This document shows, piece after piece, positions 52,346 to 61,498 of a stretch of 64,000 nucleotides of DNA (position 1 is its first letter; every line of letters starts with the position of its first letter). Source of the stretch: CAIKMD01 sp036501365 (GTDB lineage: Bacteria > Pseudomonadota > Alphaproteobacteria > ATCC43930 > CGMCC-115725); the NCBI GenBank assembly GCA_036501365.1, contig DASYAL010000102.1:1-64000 (forward strand). Direction: 5' to 3'. A program made the position numbers and the translations under genes. The notes beneath the pieces were generated by a model, which searched no databases, was not told the DNA's origin, and was given only the letters and a program-made list of their open reading frames with translations.

Positions 52346-53247
52346 CGCGCGCCGAAGGCGAGGCGTGGTCGCGCCGCAACGAGCGCGGCGTCAAAGCGGC
52401 CATCAGTCTGATCGTCTGGATCGCCCTGCATCTCGGCCGTTCCGCGACCAGGCTGCTGCTTTATCCGATCTGCCTTTATTTCCTGTTGTTCTCGGCAAAT
52501 TCGGGGCGGGCCTCAGTCGACTATTTGCACCGTATCGTGGGCCGAAAGCCAAGTTTCGCCGATCGCTTCCGGCATTACCATCATTTTGCCGCCTGCGTGC
52601 TCGACCGCGTCTATCTGCTCAACGATCAACTCGATCTTTTTGACGTCAACGCCAACGGCGAGGACGTCGTTCTGGCCGAGATCGTGCGCAACCAAGGATG
52701 CTTCTTGTTTGGCGCGCATATTGGCAGCTTCGAGGTCCTGCGCGCGCTCGGCCATCGCCAGCCCGGCCTGAAGCTCAGCCTCCTGATGTACGAAGAGAAT
52801 GCGCGAAAGATCAATTCCGTCCTCGACGCGATCAATCCCAATCTCGCGATGGGCGTGATCGCGCTTGGACAGCCGGGCTCGATGCTGACGGTCGAACAGC
52901 GGCTCAATCTCGGCCACATGATCGCGATCCTCGCCGATCGCGGCCTCTCGAGCGAAGACGACGAGCATTGTGCGGTCGACTTCCTGGGTGATCCGGCGCG
53001 CTTTCCGTTGGGTCCATTCCGGCTCGCCGCGCTGCTGCGCCGTCCCGTCGTCCTGATGGTGGGGCTTTATCGTGGCGGGGCGCGCTACGACGTTTATTTC
53101 GAGCGCCTGGCGGATTTCAGTGATGTCCCGCGCGAACGGCGCGCCGAGGCCGTCGAGGACGCGCTTCGCCACTATGTCGCGCGCCTCGAGCATTTTTGCC
53201 GGCTGGCGCCCTATAACTGGTTCAATTTTTACGACTTCTGGCAATGA
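52342..53247 (+). CDS. LpxL-like lysophospholipid acyltransferase (APE cluster)
   Basis: LPLAT of the LpxL/HtrB fold, 301 residues, with an N-terminal membrane helix (ISLIVWIALHLGRSATRLLL) and the HX4E motif at His126-Glu131 in GAHIGSFE. It would transfer an acyl chain, here presumably the polyene, to a lipid or sugar acceptor, anchoring the pigment in the outer membrane; the acceptor is unproven. ATG 52342 overlaps the ApeI stop by 4 bp, and its stop overlaps the LolA-like gene. Confidence 0.82.
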   Translation: MTRAEGEAWSRRNERGVKAAISLIVWIALHLGRSATRLLLYPICLYFLLFSANSGRASVDYLHRIVGRKPSFADRFRHYHHFAACVLDRVYLLNDQLDLFDVNANGEDVVLAEIVRNQGCFLFGAHIGSFEVLRALGHRQPGLKLSLLMYEENARKINSVLDAINPNLAMGVIALGQPGSMLTVEQRLNLGHMIAILADRGLSSEDDEHCAVDFLGDPARFPLGPFRLAALLRRPVVLMVGLYRGGARYDVYFERLADFSDVPRERRAEAVEDALRHYVARLEHFCRLAPYNWFNFYDFWQ

Positions 53248-53843
53248 CGGCGCGGCGCGTCAGCGGCTGTCTCCTCGCACTCGTCCTTGGCCTCTGGTTG
53301 TGGTCGCCGCCGGCCTGCGGCCTGGGTGCGCCGGCGCCCTTCGATCTAACACAGCTCATGGCGCGTCTCGGCACCGTCAAAAGCGGAAGCGCTCGCTTCA
53401 CCGAGCAGCGATATCTCCACATGCTCAAGGCCCCGCTCGAAGACAGCGGCATCCTCGTCTACGAGGCACCCGATAAGCTTCAGAAGCAGACGCTTCTGCC
53501 GCGCCCCGAGAATATGGTGATCGAAGGCGATGTGTTGACGATCGATGCCGAGGGAAAGCAGCAGACGCTCAGCCTGACCGACTACCCGCAGCTCGGCGCG
53601 TTCATCGAGGGCATCCGCGCGACCCTGGCTGGCAATCGCACAGCGCTCGAGCGCATCTACGATACCCAGTTGCACGGCAGTCTCGACGCCTGGGTGCTGC
53701 GGCTCAGCCCGCGCGACCCAGCAATGCAGGCGATCGTGAGCTCGATCTCGATTTCCGGAAGCGGCACGCGTATCGGCCAGGTTGAGACCGTCGAACATGA
53801 CGGCGATCGCACGGTTATGACCATCGCCGAGGGCAATCCGTGA
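53244..53843 (+). CDS. LolA-like outer-membrane carrier protein (APE cluster)
   Basis: Periplasmic protein of 199 residues with a signal peptide (GCLLALVLGLWLWSPPACGL) and a LolA-like beta-barrel: RFTEQRYLHMLKAPLEDSGI, YEAPDKLQKQTLLPRPENMV, then a hydrophobic cavity-forming half. In aryl polyene clusters such a LolA-type protein (often called ApeL) is thought to ferry the lipid-linked product across the periplasm. It is coupled by 4-bp overlaps to both neighbours. Confidence 0.85.
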   Translation: MTARRVSGCLLALVLGLWLWSPPACGLGAPAPFDLTQLMARLGTVKSGSARFTEQRYLHMLKAPLEDSGILVYEAPDKLQKQTLLPRPENMVIEGDVLTIDAEGKQQTLSLTDYPQLGAFIEGIRATLAGNRTALERIYDTQLHGSLDAWVLRLSPRDPAMQAIVSSISISGSGTRIGQVETVEHDGDRTVMTIAEGNP

Positions 53844-56206
53844 CCGTCAAGCCTCGTCGCGCGGTCATCGTTTGGCTGCTCGGCATTCTCGCCTGCTGCG
53901 CGGTCGTCGTCGATACGCGCTTTTCCGCGGATATGGCGGTTTTCCTGCCGCGCTCGCCGTCGCCGACGCAACAAATCCTGATCGATCAGATGCAGACCGG
54001 GGCGGCTTCCTATCTGATTCTGATCGGCCTCGACGGGGCACCCACGGAGACGCTCGCGGCGGTCAGCAAGGAATTGGGCCAGCGGCTGCGCGACGATGAT
54101 GCCGACTTTGTCGCCGTCAATAACGGAAGCGCCGGCGCAACGCCTGCCGGCGTCGAGCGCGATCTGTTCTGGCGCTATCGCTACGTCCTCAGCCCCACGG
54201 TGACGCCGTCGCGTTTTACGGTGGCCGGGCTGCATGCGGCGCTCGAAACCGATGTCGGGCTGCTCGGATCGGATATGGGTAGCCTGGTGAAGCAAGGTCT
54301 CCCGGGGGATCCGACGGGCGAAATCCTCACCATTCTCGGCCAATTCGGCGGCCGCAAACAGCCGACAAGCCGCGCTGCCGTATGGTTCTCGCCCGACGGC
54401 GTCCGTGCTTTGTTGGTCGCGCAAACACGGCAACCCGGCTTCGACATCGGCAACGAAGAAAGGGTTCTGGGCGCGATCGAGACCAGGTTCGCCGCCGTGC
54501 AACGCGACGTGGCCGGGGCTAGCGGCGTGCGGCTGCGCTTCTCCGGCCCCGGCGTCTTCGCGGTACACACCAAGACCGAGATGAAGGAAGACGTTTCGCG
54601 CCTATCGCTGGTCGCGACATTGCTGGTCGCCGCCATTCTGCTCTCCGCCTATCGCTCGCCGCGCATTCTCGTGCTCGCTTTCCTGCCGGTCGCAAGCGGC
54701 GCCCTCGCCGGCGTGGCCGCCGTCAGCCTCGGCTTCGGCTTCGTGCACGGGATCACGCTCGGTTTCGGCGTCACCCTGATCGGCGAAGCGGTCGATTACG
54801 CGATCTATCTGTTCACGCAAACCGCGCCCGGCTCCTCGGCGGAAACGACCTTGCCGCGGATTTGGCCGATGCTGCGGTTGGGCGCGGCGGTATCGATCTG
54901 CGGCTTCAGCGCCATGCTGTTCTCGAGCTTCACCGGCTTCGCGCAGCTCGGGCTTTTCTCGATCACCGGTCTTATCATCGCCATCGCGGTCACGCGCTGG
55001 GTGCTGCCGGAGCTTTTGGCACGCAACTTCGCGACGCCGCCATCATCCGTCTTGGCGCCGATCTTGCTGGCCCTCGTTGCCGGGGTGCGCCGGCTGCGTC
55101 CGGCGCTCGCTATCGTGCTGCTCGGCGCCGTCGCGCTCCTGGGGGTCCATCGCGGCAGCTTCTGGGAAGACGATCTCGCGAGCCTCAGTCCGATCCCCAC
55201 CGCGGACCAGGCGCTCGATCGAACATTGCGCGGCGATATCGACGCGCCCGACATCCGCTATCTCGTCATCGCCCCCGGTCCCGATGAGCAACAGGCGCTG
55301 GAGAAGAGCGAGGATATCGCGTCGATCCTCGACGGGCTGGAGAGTCAAGGCCCGCTCGCCGGTTACGACGCGCCCAGCCGCTTGCTGCCGAGCGTCAAGA
55401 CGCAACAGGCGCGGCTGAGCGCACTACCCGCGCCCGACGTGCTGCGAGCGCGGCTCGACCAGGCGCTGCAGGATACGCCGTTCGTGCCCGGTCTCTTCGA
55501 TCCTTTCCTCGCCGCTGTCGCGGCTGCGAAGGCTCAACCGCCGCTCGACTCCGCCGCGTTCCGCGGAACGAGCCTTGCCTTGCAGCTCAATTCGCTTCTC
55601 GTCGAGCGCGCCGGCATCTGGACGGCGCTGCTCTCGCTGCGCGGCGTCAACGATGCGGCCGCCATTGCGGCGCGCATCGCCAAAGCCGGCCCGGCTGGCG
55701 CACGTTTCGTCGATCTCAAGACCGAATCCAACCGGCTGCTCGAAGTCTATCGGCGCGAAGCGGTGATGCTGGCGGTGATCGGCGGCTTCGTGATCCTTGC
55801 CTTGCTTGCTGTTAGCCTGCGGTCGATCCGGCGTATCACCCTCGTGGTGGCGCCGCTCGCGGGCGCGGTCCTGTTGACGACGGCGATCCTGACCGCGGGC
55901 GGCCACACGCTATCGATCTTCAACCTCGTCGGCCTACTCCTCACGGTCGCCGTCGGCTCGAATTACTGCATTTTCTTCGAGCGCCAGGATTGGCGCGACA
56001 CCAATGCCGCGCGGATGGTTGTCTCACTTGTTCTCGCGAATAGCTGCACCATCATCGGTTTCGGGACACTGTCCTTTGCGCGTCTACCGGTGCTGCACGA
56101 CATCGGCATGACCGTCGCGATCGGCACGTTCCTCAGCCTCGCTTTCGCGGCGGCGTTGACGAGCCGGGTCTCGACTGCGGGAGCGGCGGATAGGGCGCCG
56201 CCATGA
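53840..56206 (+). CDS. MMPL-family exporter (ApeM-like)
   Basis: RND-superfamily MMPL transporter, 788 residues, about 12 membrane segments in two bundles with periplasmic loops; the first bundle includes LVATLLVAAILLSAYRSPRI and GFGFVHGITLGFGVTLIGEA, the second GGFVILALLAVSLRSIRRIT and VGLLLTVAVGSNYCIFFE. It probably flips or extrudes the polyene lipid from the inner membrane. Flanked by 4-bp overlaps. Membership in MMPL is from the repeat architecture and the Asp-containing helices; the substrate is inference from the cluster. Confidence 0.87.
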   Translation: MTVKPRRAVIVWLLGILACCAVVVDTRFSADMAVFLPRSPSPTQQILIDQMQTGAASYLILIGLDGAPTETLAAVSKELGQRLRDDDADFVAVNNGSAGATPAGVERDLFWRYRYVLSPTVTPSRFTVAGLHAALETDVGLLGSDMGSLVKQGLPGDPTGEILTILGQFGGRKQPTSRAAVWFSPDGVRALLVAQTRQPGFDIGNEERVLGAIETRFAAVQRDVAGASGVRLRFSGPGVFAVHTKTEMKEDVSRLSLVATLLVAAILLSAYRSPRILVLAFLPVASGALAGVAAVSLGFGFVHGITLGFGVTLIGEAVDYAIYLFTQTAPGSSAETTLPRIWPMLRLGAAVSICGFSAMLFSSFTGFAQLGLFSITGLIIAIAVTRWVLPELLARNFATPPSSVLAPILLALVAGVRRLRPALAIVLLGAVALLGVHRGSFWEDDLASLSPIPTADQALDRTLRGDIDAPDIRYLVIAPGPDEQQALEKSEDIASILDGLESQGPLAGYDAPSRLLPSVKTQQARLSALPAPDVLRARLDQALQDTPFVPGLFDPFLAAVAAAKAQPPLDSAAFRGTSLALQLNSLLVERAGIWTALLSLRGVNDAAAIAARIAKAGPAGARFVDLKTESNRLLEVYRREAVMLAVIGGFVILALLAVSLRSIRRITLVVAPLAGAVLLTTAILTAGGHTLSIFNLVGLLLTVAVGSNYCIFFERQDWRDTNAARMVVSLVLANSCTIIGFGTLSFARLPVLHDIGMTVAIGTFLSLAFAAALTSRVSTAGAADRAPP

Positions 56207-56931
56207 CGGATCATCCAGCCGGTTCGCATGGCATCGAGCGTGTCTTCTATCCGTCGCCGCGCGGCGACGCCGCCGAGACCCTTCTCGTCCTGCTTCCCGG
56301 TGTCGGCATCGGCGCTGCGGATTTCGTCGCACATAATTTTGTGGCGATGCTGCATGCCGGCGAGGCGGCGGTCGATCTCGTCATCGCCGCGGCGGAAACC
56401 GATCACTACCTCGATGGAACGATCACCGGGCGCCTCATCGCAATGCTCGCGGAGCAATGTCCTCGGCACTACCGGCGGCTGTGGCTCGGCGGCATCTCCC
56501 TGGGAGGGCTCGGTGCGTTGCTCGCCGCGTCGACGGGAAGAATCGAAACCGCTGGGGTCATCCTGCTGTCGCCGTTTCTCGGGACGCCTGGTCTCATTGC
56601 CGAGATCGAACGCGCCGGTGGCCTTGCGGCGTGGGAGCCCGGCGCCGTTGCGGCCAATGACGGCGAAAGGCGGGTGCTCGCTTGGCTGAAAGACCATCTC
56701 GCGGCCGGCCATCCGCTGCCGCATCTGCAACTCGGCTACGGCCGGTCCGATCGGTTCGCCGCCGCTGCGGCCTTACTCGCGCAAAAGCTGTGCGCCCGGC
56801 AAGTTCATCGCGTCGAGGGCGGCCATGACTGGCCGACTTGGACGGCGCTATGGCAACGCATTCTGGACGAGCGGCCCTTTTCCGAGACGGCCGACTCCTG
56901 GCGGCATCGCAAGACGGGCGGGCGTGAATAA
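56203..56931 (+). CDS. Alpha/beta hydrolase, possible thioesterase (APE cluster)
   Basis: A 242-residue alpha/beta hydrolase. Ser99 lies in WLGGISLGGLGA and a catalytic His in VEGGHDWPTW near residue 216. It is in the position where aryl polyene clusters usually encode a thioesterase or hydrolase, so release or transfer of the acyl chain is a reasonable guess, but nothing in the sequence fixes the substrate. ATG 56203 overlaps the MMPL gene by 4 bp. The next gene begins after 35 bp. Confidence 0.75.
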   Translation: MTDHPAGSHGIERVFYPSPRGDAAETLLVLLPGVGIGAADFVAHNFVAMLHAGEAAVDLVIAAAETDHYLDGTITGRLIAMLAEQCPRHYRRLWLGGISLGGLGALLAASTGRIETAGVILLSPFLGTPGLIAEIERAGGLAAWEPGAVAANDGERRVLAWLKDHLAAGHPLPHLQLGYGRSDRFAAAAALLAQKLCARQVHRVEGGHDWPTWTALWQRILDERPFSETADSWRHRKTGGRE

Positions 56932-56966
56932 TGTAGAGTTTACCGGCAGAGAGGGGTGGCTTGTTC

Positions 56967-58262
56967 ATGCGGCGACATCGCATCGCCTGCGTCATCATGG
57001 CGACAGTCTGGCTGCTCGGCTGTACCGCGCCGTTCGACGTCGTGGCGCCTTCCAACGACGAGCCCACCTATGCCGTGCTTTACCCGCTTTACGCCGAGCT
57101 TTGCGCGGTCTCGCAGATCAAAAAGAAGCCGGGCTTCGGCATCGATACCAGCGGCGGGCCCGGCGGCCATACGGTCTTCTACCTCAATGGCGTCTGCCGC
57201 GACCGCAGTGCTGGCTACCCGGTGCTGGTGATGTGCGGCACGGATACGGCCGCTGACCAGCAAGGCGTCGGGCTCAGCGTCAACGCCCATTTCCAGAACG
57301 CCAACTGGGTCGCGACCGACGGGCGGGATTTCTTCTTCCAGGGCGATTTGAAGCCCGGCGCGCGGCTCACGACCGGCGCCTATGCGCAGACGCAAAGGAC
57401 CGCCGAGGCGAAAGGCATCTACGACGGCATTGTGTTCCATCCTGAAGTCTTCGCCGCCAAGCCCGCTGGCATGGACCGCCGCGATTTCATGTACGAGGTC
57501 TCGGTCGGCACCGATTACGCGATCGCTTTCGCGCGCGATCGGTATTGCGCCCGGGTGCCGGTCACGCCGGCGCAGATGGTCGAGATGGTCGCCTATCTCA
57601 ACGGCGTCAACGCGACCTATCGCGATGGGAAAAAGGAATTCGTGTGGAACGTCGTCCAGAACAATTGCTCTCATCTCGCCCATAACGCGCTCGCCGCGGC
57701 AGGCATCTGGGACGATTGGCCGACCGACCGCTTCATCGCGATCGCCGCCTTCGATTTTCCGGTGCCAAAGAACGAGTTCGTCAATCTCATGCGGCGCACC
57801 AACGACATGGATATCGCCGATCCGCGTGCTCTCTATCGCGATGACACCGCGCGAAGCATGCTGGTGGAATACGGGCGCCTGCCGACCGAGCCCGGCGGCC
57901 TCGCCGAGGCGGTCCGCATGGTGCAGGCGAACGACATCTACGACACGCAGGTCAATCTCATCTTTTATGACGACCCGGTCATCGGCCATTACGAGAAGCA
58001 ATTCCACGAGATATTTGCGAACGCTCGCTACACCGATCTGCGTGCGAATCTGACTTATTTCGCGGCGCTCTACCGCCGGATCAAGGAAGCGCGCGCGACC
58101 GATGCGACGACGACTGCCGATGCCACCAATGGCTTCCTCGCCTTCAGTGCGCGCTACGACAGCTATATCGATCGCGCGGCGGCGTCGGTCGAATCAAACA
58201 TCGCCGCCCTCGATCGGCTTTCTCGCCTCGCCGCCTCGCCAGCGGCTAATCGCCGGCCCTAG
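56967..58262 (+). CDS. Lipoprotein with possible permuted papain-like fold (APE cluster)
   Basis: A 431-residue outer-membrane or periplasmic lipoprotein: a signal peptide and lipobox LLGC with lipid-bearing Cys19. No named family was recognised. His68 in SGGPGGHTVFYLNG and the later NNCSHLAHNAL, with Cys234 and His236/239, recall the His...Asn-Cys arrangement of LRAT/NlpC-type permuted papain-like enzymes. A Trp-rich stretch (FVWNVVQNNC) precedes the Cys. ATG 56967 has GAGGGG upstream. It replaces the DUF3261-type lipoprotein usual in such clusters. A role in acyl transfer or cell-wall hydrolysis is speculation. Confidence 0.6.
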   Translation: MRRHRIACVIMATVWLLGCTAPFDVVAPSNDEPTYAVLYPLYAELCAVSQIKKKPGFGIDTSGGPGGHTVFYLNGVCRDRSAGYPVLVMCGTDTAADQQGVGLSVNAHFQNANWVATDGRDFFFQGDLKPGARLTTGAYAQTQRTAEAKGIYDGIVFHPEVFAAKPAGMDRRDFMYEVSVGTDYAIAFARDRYCARVPVTPAQMVEMVAYLNGVNATYRDGKKEFVWNVVQNNCSHLAHNALAAAGIWDDWPTDRFIAIAAFDFPVPKNEFVNLMRRTNDMDIADPRALYRDDTARSMLVEYGRLPTEPGGLAEAVRMVQANDIYDTQVNLIFYDDPVIGHYEKQFHEIFANARYTDLRANLTYFAALYRRIKEARATDATTTADATNGFLAFSARYDSYIDRAAASVESNIAALDRLSRLAASPAANRRP

Positions 58263-58276
58263 CGGAGCTTATCGCC

Positions 58277-59467
58277 TTGCAGCCGCTGCAACTTAGCCAC
58301 TTCGCCATCGTCAGTGGCTTGGGGCTTGGGCTTGACGCGACGTTCAGCGCGCTGCTGGCGGGCCGAACCGGCCTGCGACCGCAAAGCTATCCTTCCGGCG
58401 TCGACACCTGGATCGGCAAAGTCGACGCGCTCGATGACGCGCGGCTCGACGACGGCCTGGCGCCCTTCGAATGCCGCAACAATCGCCTCGCTGTGCTCGC
58501 GCTGGCGCAAGACGGCTTCCTTGAGGCCGCCGAAGGGCTACGCGAGAAGTATGGGGCCGACCGGATCGGGATGTTCCTCGGCACCAGCACCTCCGGAATC
58601 GAGCAGACCGAACGGGCTTATCGGCAGCGCGATGGCGGATCAGGACGCTTGCCTCCCGATTTCCATTATGCCGAGACCCACAATACCTACTCGCTCGCCA
58701 AGCTTCTTAGCCATGTGCTGCGCCTCAGCGGCCCTTCGGTCGTTGTTTCGGCGGCTTGCGCGACCACGGCCAAAGTCTTCGGCAACGCGGCGCGCATGAT
58801 CGCCTCGGGCTTTTGCGACGCGGCGATCGTCGGTGGCGCCGACACGCTGTGTTCGACCACGATTTATGGGTTTCATTCCTTGGGCCTAGTATCGCGCGCG
58901 CCGTGCCGTCCGTTCGACGCGGTCCGCGACGGCATCTCGGTCGGCGAGGCCGCCGGCTTTGCGATCGTCGAAAAGGCCGCCGGCGAGCTCGCGCCGAACG
59001 CGGTCGTCTTGCGCGGCTTCGGCGAGAGCAGCGACGCCTATCACATGTCGACGCCGCATCCCGAAGGCACCGGCGCGCGACTGGCGATGGAACGCGCGCT
59101 CGCTTCTGCCGGACTGAAGCCCGAAGACATCGACTACGTCAACGCGCATGGCACGGCGACGCTGGTCGGCGATGCCGCCGAAGATCGCGCGCTGGTCGAG
59201 CTCTTCGGCCGCGACACGCCATGCAGCTCGACCAAGGGCTATACCGGCCACACGCTCGGTGCCGCGGGCATTGTCGAAGCCATCATCTCGTCGCTTGCCA
59301 TCCGCAACAACTTCATGCCGGGCGGCGCGAATACGCGCGAGGTCGACCCCGCGTTGCGCAGCCGGTATCTGACCGAGGGACGGCGCCAACCGGTTCGGCG
59401 CGTGTTGAGCAATTCGTTCGGCTTCGGCGGCAGCAATTGCAGCCTGGTTCTCGAGCGTCCGTTATGA
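58277..59467 (+). CDS. 3-oxoacyl-ACP synthase (ketosynthase), ApeO/ApeR-like
   Basis: Condensing enzyme of 396 residues. The triad is present: Cys161 in VVSAACATTAKVFG, His291 in NAHGTAT and His325 in YTGHTLGAAG. The N-terminal third (MFLGTSTSGIEQTERAYRQR) and SSDAYHMSTPHPEG match the ketosynthases of aryl polyene clusters. Start TTG 58277 is preferred: there is GGAG 9 bases upstream and no ATG before the conserved first strand. Two such synthases usually occur; only this one is complete in the window. Confidence 0.86.
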   Translation: MQPLQLSHFAIVSGLGLGLDATFSALLAGRTGLRPQSYPSGVDTWIGKVDALDDARLDDGLAPFECRNNRLAVLALAQDGFLEAAEGLREKYGADRIGMFLGTSTSGIEQTERAYRQRDGGSGRLPPDFHYAETHNTYSLAKLLSHVLRLSGPSVVVSAACATTAKVFGNAARMIASGFCDAAIVGGADTLCSTTIYGFHSLGLVSRAPCRPFDAVRDGISVGEAAGFAIVEKAAGELAPNAVVLRGFGESSDAYHMSTPHPEGTGARLAMERALASAGLKPEDIDYVNAHGTATLVGDAAEDRALVELFGRDTPCSSTKGYTGHTLGAAGIVEAIISSLAIRNNFMPGGANTREVDPALRSRYLTEGRRQPVRRVLSNSFGFGGSNCSLVLERPL

Positions 59468-60276
59468 TCCGGGTTTATGTCGAGGGCGTCGGCATTCGCG
59501 GCGAGGGGCTCGACGGCTGGGAGTCCACGGCCGCCGTCCTGAGCGGCTGCCGAGATTATCGGCCCGCGCCGGCGATTTTTCCGCCGAGCACTCTGCTCGC
59601 TCCCAACGAGCGGCGGCGCACCGTAACAACGGTGCGGCTCGCGCTCGCCGTCGGCACGGAAGCCTTCCACAACGCCAAATGCTGCCCGAGCTCGACCGCG
59701 ACCGTCTTTACGTCGTCGGGGGGCGACGGCAACACCATTCACGACATCCTCGACACCCTTGCCTCCGAGCAAATCGAGATATCGCCAACCCGCTTCCACA
59801 ACTCCGTTCACAACGCGCCGTCGGGTTACTGGACCATCGCCAACGGTTCTCCCGAGCCGACGACCTGCCTCTGCGCACATGACGCGAGCTTCGTCGCCGG
59901 CTTGCTCGAGGCGACCGCGCAAGCGACGGTCGACCGGCGAACTGTCGGATTGATCGCCTACGACCTGCCTTATCCGGAACCGCTGAATACCATCCGTACG
60001 ATCGGATCTACCTTCGGGGTCGGCCTCATCATCGCGCCGGCCCCGTCCGACAGGACCATCGCCAGCCTCACCATGGCGCTGGTCCGCGGCAATGAACCAC
60101 CGACAACCCTGGCGGAGCCGCGGCTCGAGGCGATGCGCCAGGGCAATCCCGCGGCGCGCAGTCTACCGCTCCTCGAGGCGTTGGCGCTCAAGCTCGAGAG
60201 CAAAATCGTTCTCGACTATCTCGGCGATAACGCGCTCACGGTTTCCGTTCTGCCGGCGCCGAACGCCGCGCCATGA
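59464..60276 (+). CDS. Ketosynthase-like chain-length factor (ApeC-like)
   Basis: A 270-residue protein of the truncated ketoacyl-synthase family (Ketoacyl-synt_2), which lacks the KS active-site Cys: at the position of the active-site Cys the sequence reads TTCLCAHDASFVAGL. Such proteins pair with the active ketosynthase and set chain length. The N-terminus starts as a compact beta strand without the KS lid. ATG 59464 overlaps the KS stop by 4 bp, and its stop overlaps the ApeP-like gene. Confidence 0.82.
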   Translation: MIRVYVEGVGIRGEGLDGWESTAAVLSGCRDYRPAPAIFPPSTLLAPNERRRTVTTVRLALAVGTEAFHNAKCCPSSTATVFTSSGGDGNTIHDILDTLASEQIEISPTRFHNSVHNAPSGYWTIANGSPEPTTCLCAHDASFVAGLLEATAQATVDRRTVGLIAYDLPYPEPLNTIRTIGSTFGVGLIIAPAPSDRTIASLTMALVRGNEPPTTLAEPRLEAMRQGNPAARSLPLLEALALKLESKIVLDYLGDNALTVSVLPAPNAAP

Positions 60277-60710
60277 TCGGGCGGGAGGGCGTCGCCAGGC
60301 TTATCCCGCATGCGGGCAGCATGTGCCTGCTCGACGGCGTGGTCGCGTGGGATCAGGACACGATAACGTGCCGGTCGGTCGCACATCGCGCCCGCGACAA
60401 TCCGTTGCGCCAAGGCGACCGCCTCGGCGCGCTCGCCGGAATCGAATTCGCGGTGCAGGCGATGGCCGCCCATGGCCGTCTTGTCGGCACTGTCGACGAG
60501 CGGCCGCGCGCCGGTTTCATTGCCAGCTTGCGTGATATCGTATGTCGCTGCGAACGCCTCGACCAATTCGTGGACGAACTCGTCGTCACGGCACGGCGTC
60601 TGATGGATAATGGCGAGCACGTCATGTATGCCTTCGCGATCGCCTGCGACACGCGGGAGCTAGTCGCCGGCCGCGCCGTCGTGGTGCTGCAAGCGGATAT
60701 CCCGCGATGA
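60273..60710 (+). CDS. ApeP-like 3-hydroxyacyl-ACP dehydratase
   Basis: Hotdog-fold dehydratase of 145 residues. LIPHAGSMCLLDGVV, with His13, is the characteristic active-site start of the ApeP family, and the GIEFAVQAMAAHGRL helix is typical. It would dehydrate the beta-hydroxyacyl intermediate during polyene elongation, possibly as a partner of the smaller ApeI-like enzyme. Coupled by 4-bp overlaps to both neighbours. Confidence 0.85.
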   Translation: MIGREGVARLIPHAGSMCLLDGVVAWDQDTITCRSVAHRARDNPLRQGDRLGALAGIEFAVQAMAAHGRLVGTVDERPRAGFIASLRDIVCRCERLDQFVDELVVTARRLMDNGEHVMYAFAIACDTRELVAGRAVVVLQADIPR

Positions 60711-61426
60711 AACGCGCGCTGGTGACCGGCGGCAGCGGCGCGATCGGTGCCGCGATCGCCCGGAAGCTCGCGGCCGACGGGCATCATGTCTATGTCCACG
60801 CCCATCGCGGCGCCGAACGCGCGACGGACATCGTGTCGCAGCTCCGCGCCGCCGGCGGATCCGCCGATGCGATTGTCTTCGACGTCACCGATGCGGCGGC
60901 GAGCGAGCGGATTCTGACCGCGGCGCTGGCCGCCGGTCCGGTGCAGATCCTCGTTAACAACGCGGGCATTCATGACGACGCCGTCTTGCCGGGCATGCGC
61001 CGCGAGCAGTGGACGAGCGTGATCGACGTGTCCCTCAACGGTTTCTTCAATGTTACCCAGCCGCTGCTGATGCCGATGATCGCGACGCGATGGGGGCGCA
61101 TCGTCAATCTTTCATCGGTGACCGCCCTCGTCGGCAACCGCGGTCAGACGAATTACGCTGCGGCCAAGGCAGGGTTGCATGGTGCGGCGCGTTCGCTGTC
61201 GCTGGAGCTAGCAAGCCGCGGGATCACGGTGAACACCGTCGCGCCCGGCATCATCGCCTCGCCGATGAGCGACGATGCCTTCGGCAAGGAAGCGATCGAT
61301 CGGCTGGTGCCGATGAAGCGCGCCGGCACGCCGGACGAGGTTGCGGCGCTGGTCGCGTTTCTCGCCTCCGACGCAGCCGGCTATATTTCCGGCCAGCTCA
61401 TCTCGATCAACGGCGGGATGATCTAA
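60707..61426 (+). CDS. 3-oxoacyl-ACP reductase, FabG-type (ApeQ-like)
   Basis: Short-chain dehydrogenase of 239 residues. The NADPH motif TGGSGAIG is at residues 7-14, NNAG at 84-87, and the catalytic Ser137, Tyr150 and Lys154 in SSVTALVGNRGQTNYAAAK. It reduces the beta-keto group after each condensation. Last gene of the plus-strand operon. Confidence 0.9.
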   Translation: MKRALVTGGSGAIGAAIARKLAADGHHVYVHAHRGAERATDIVSQLRAAGGSADAIVFDVTDAAASERILTAALAAGPVQILVNNAGIHDDAVLPGMRREQWTSVIDVSLNGFFNVTQPLLMPMIATRWGRIVNLSSVTALVGNRGQTNYAAAKAGLHGAARSLSLELASRGITVNTVAPGIIASPMSDDAFGKEAIDRLVPMKRAGTPDEVAALVAFLASDAAGYISGQLISINGGMI

Positions 61427-61498
61427 AGCACGATTTCAAAGATTTAGATCAGGGTTGGCGGCTGAGAGCGAATCGCGGTTGAATTCCGCCTCATGCGC

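Noticed and set aside
59464..60276. The second ketosynthase-like protein as an active enzyme
   Set aside because: At the position of the active-site Cys it lacks the normal SAAC-type context, and the sequence is short; it fits a chain-length factor.
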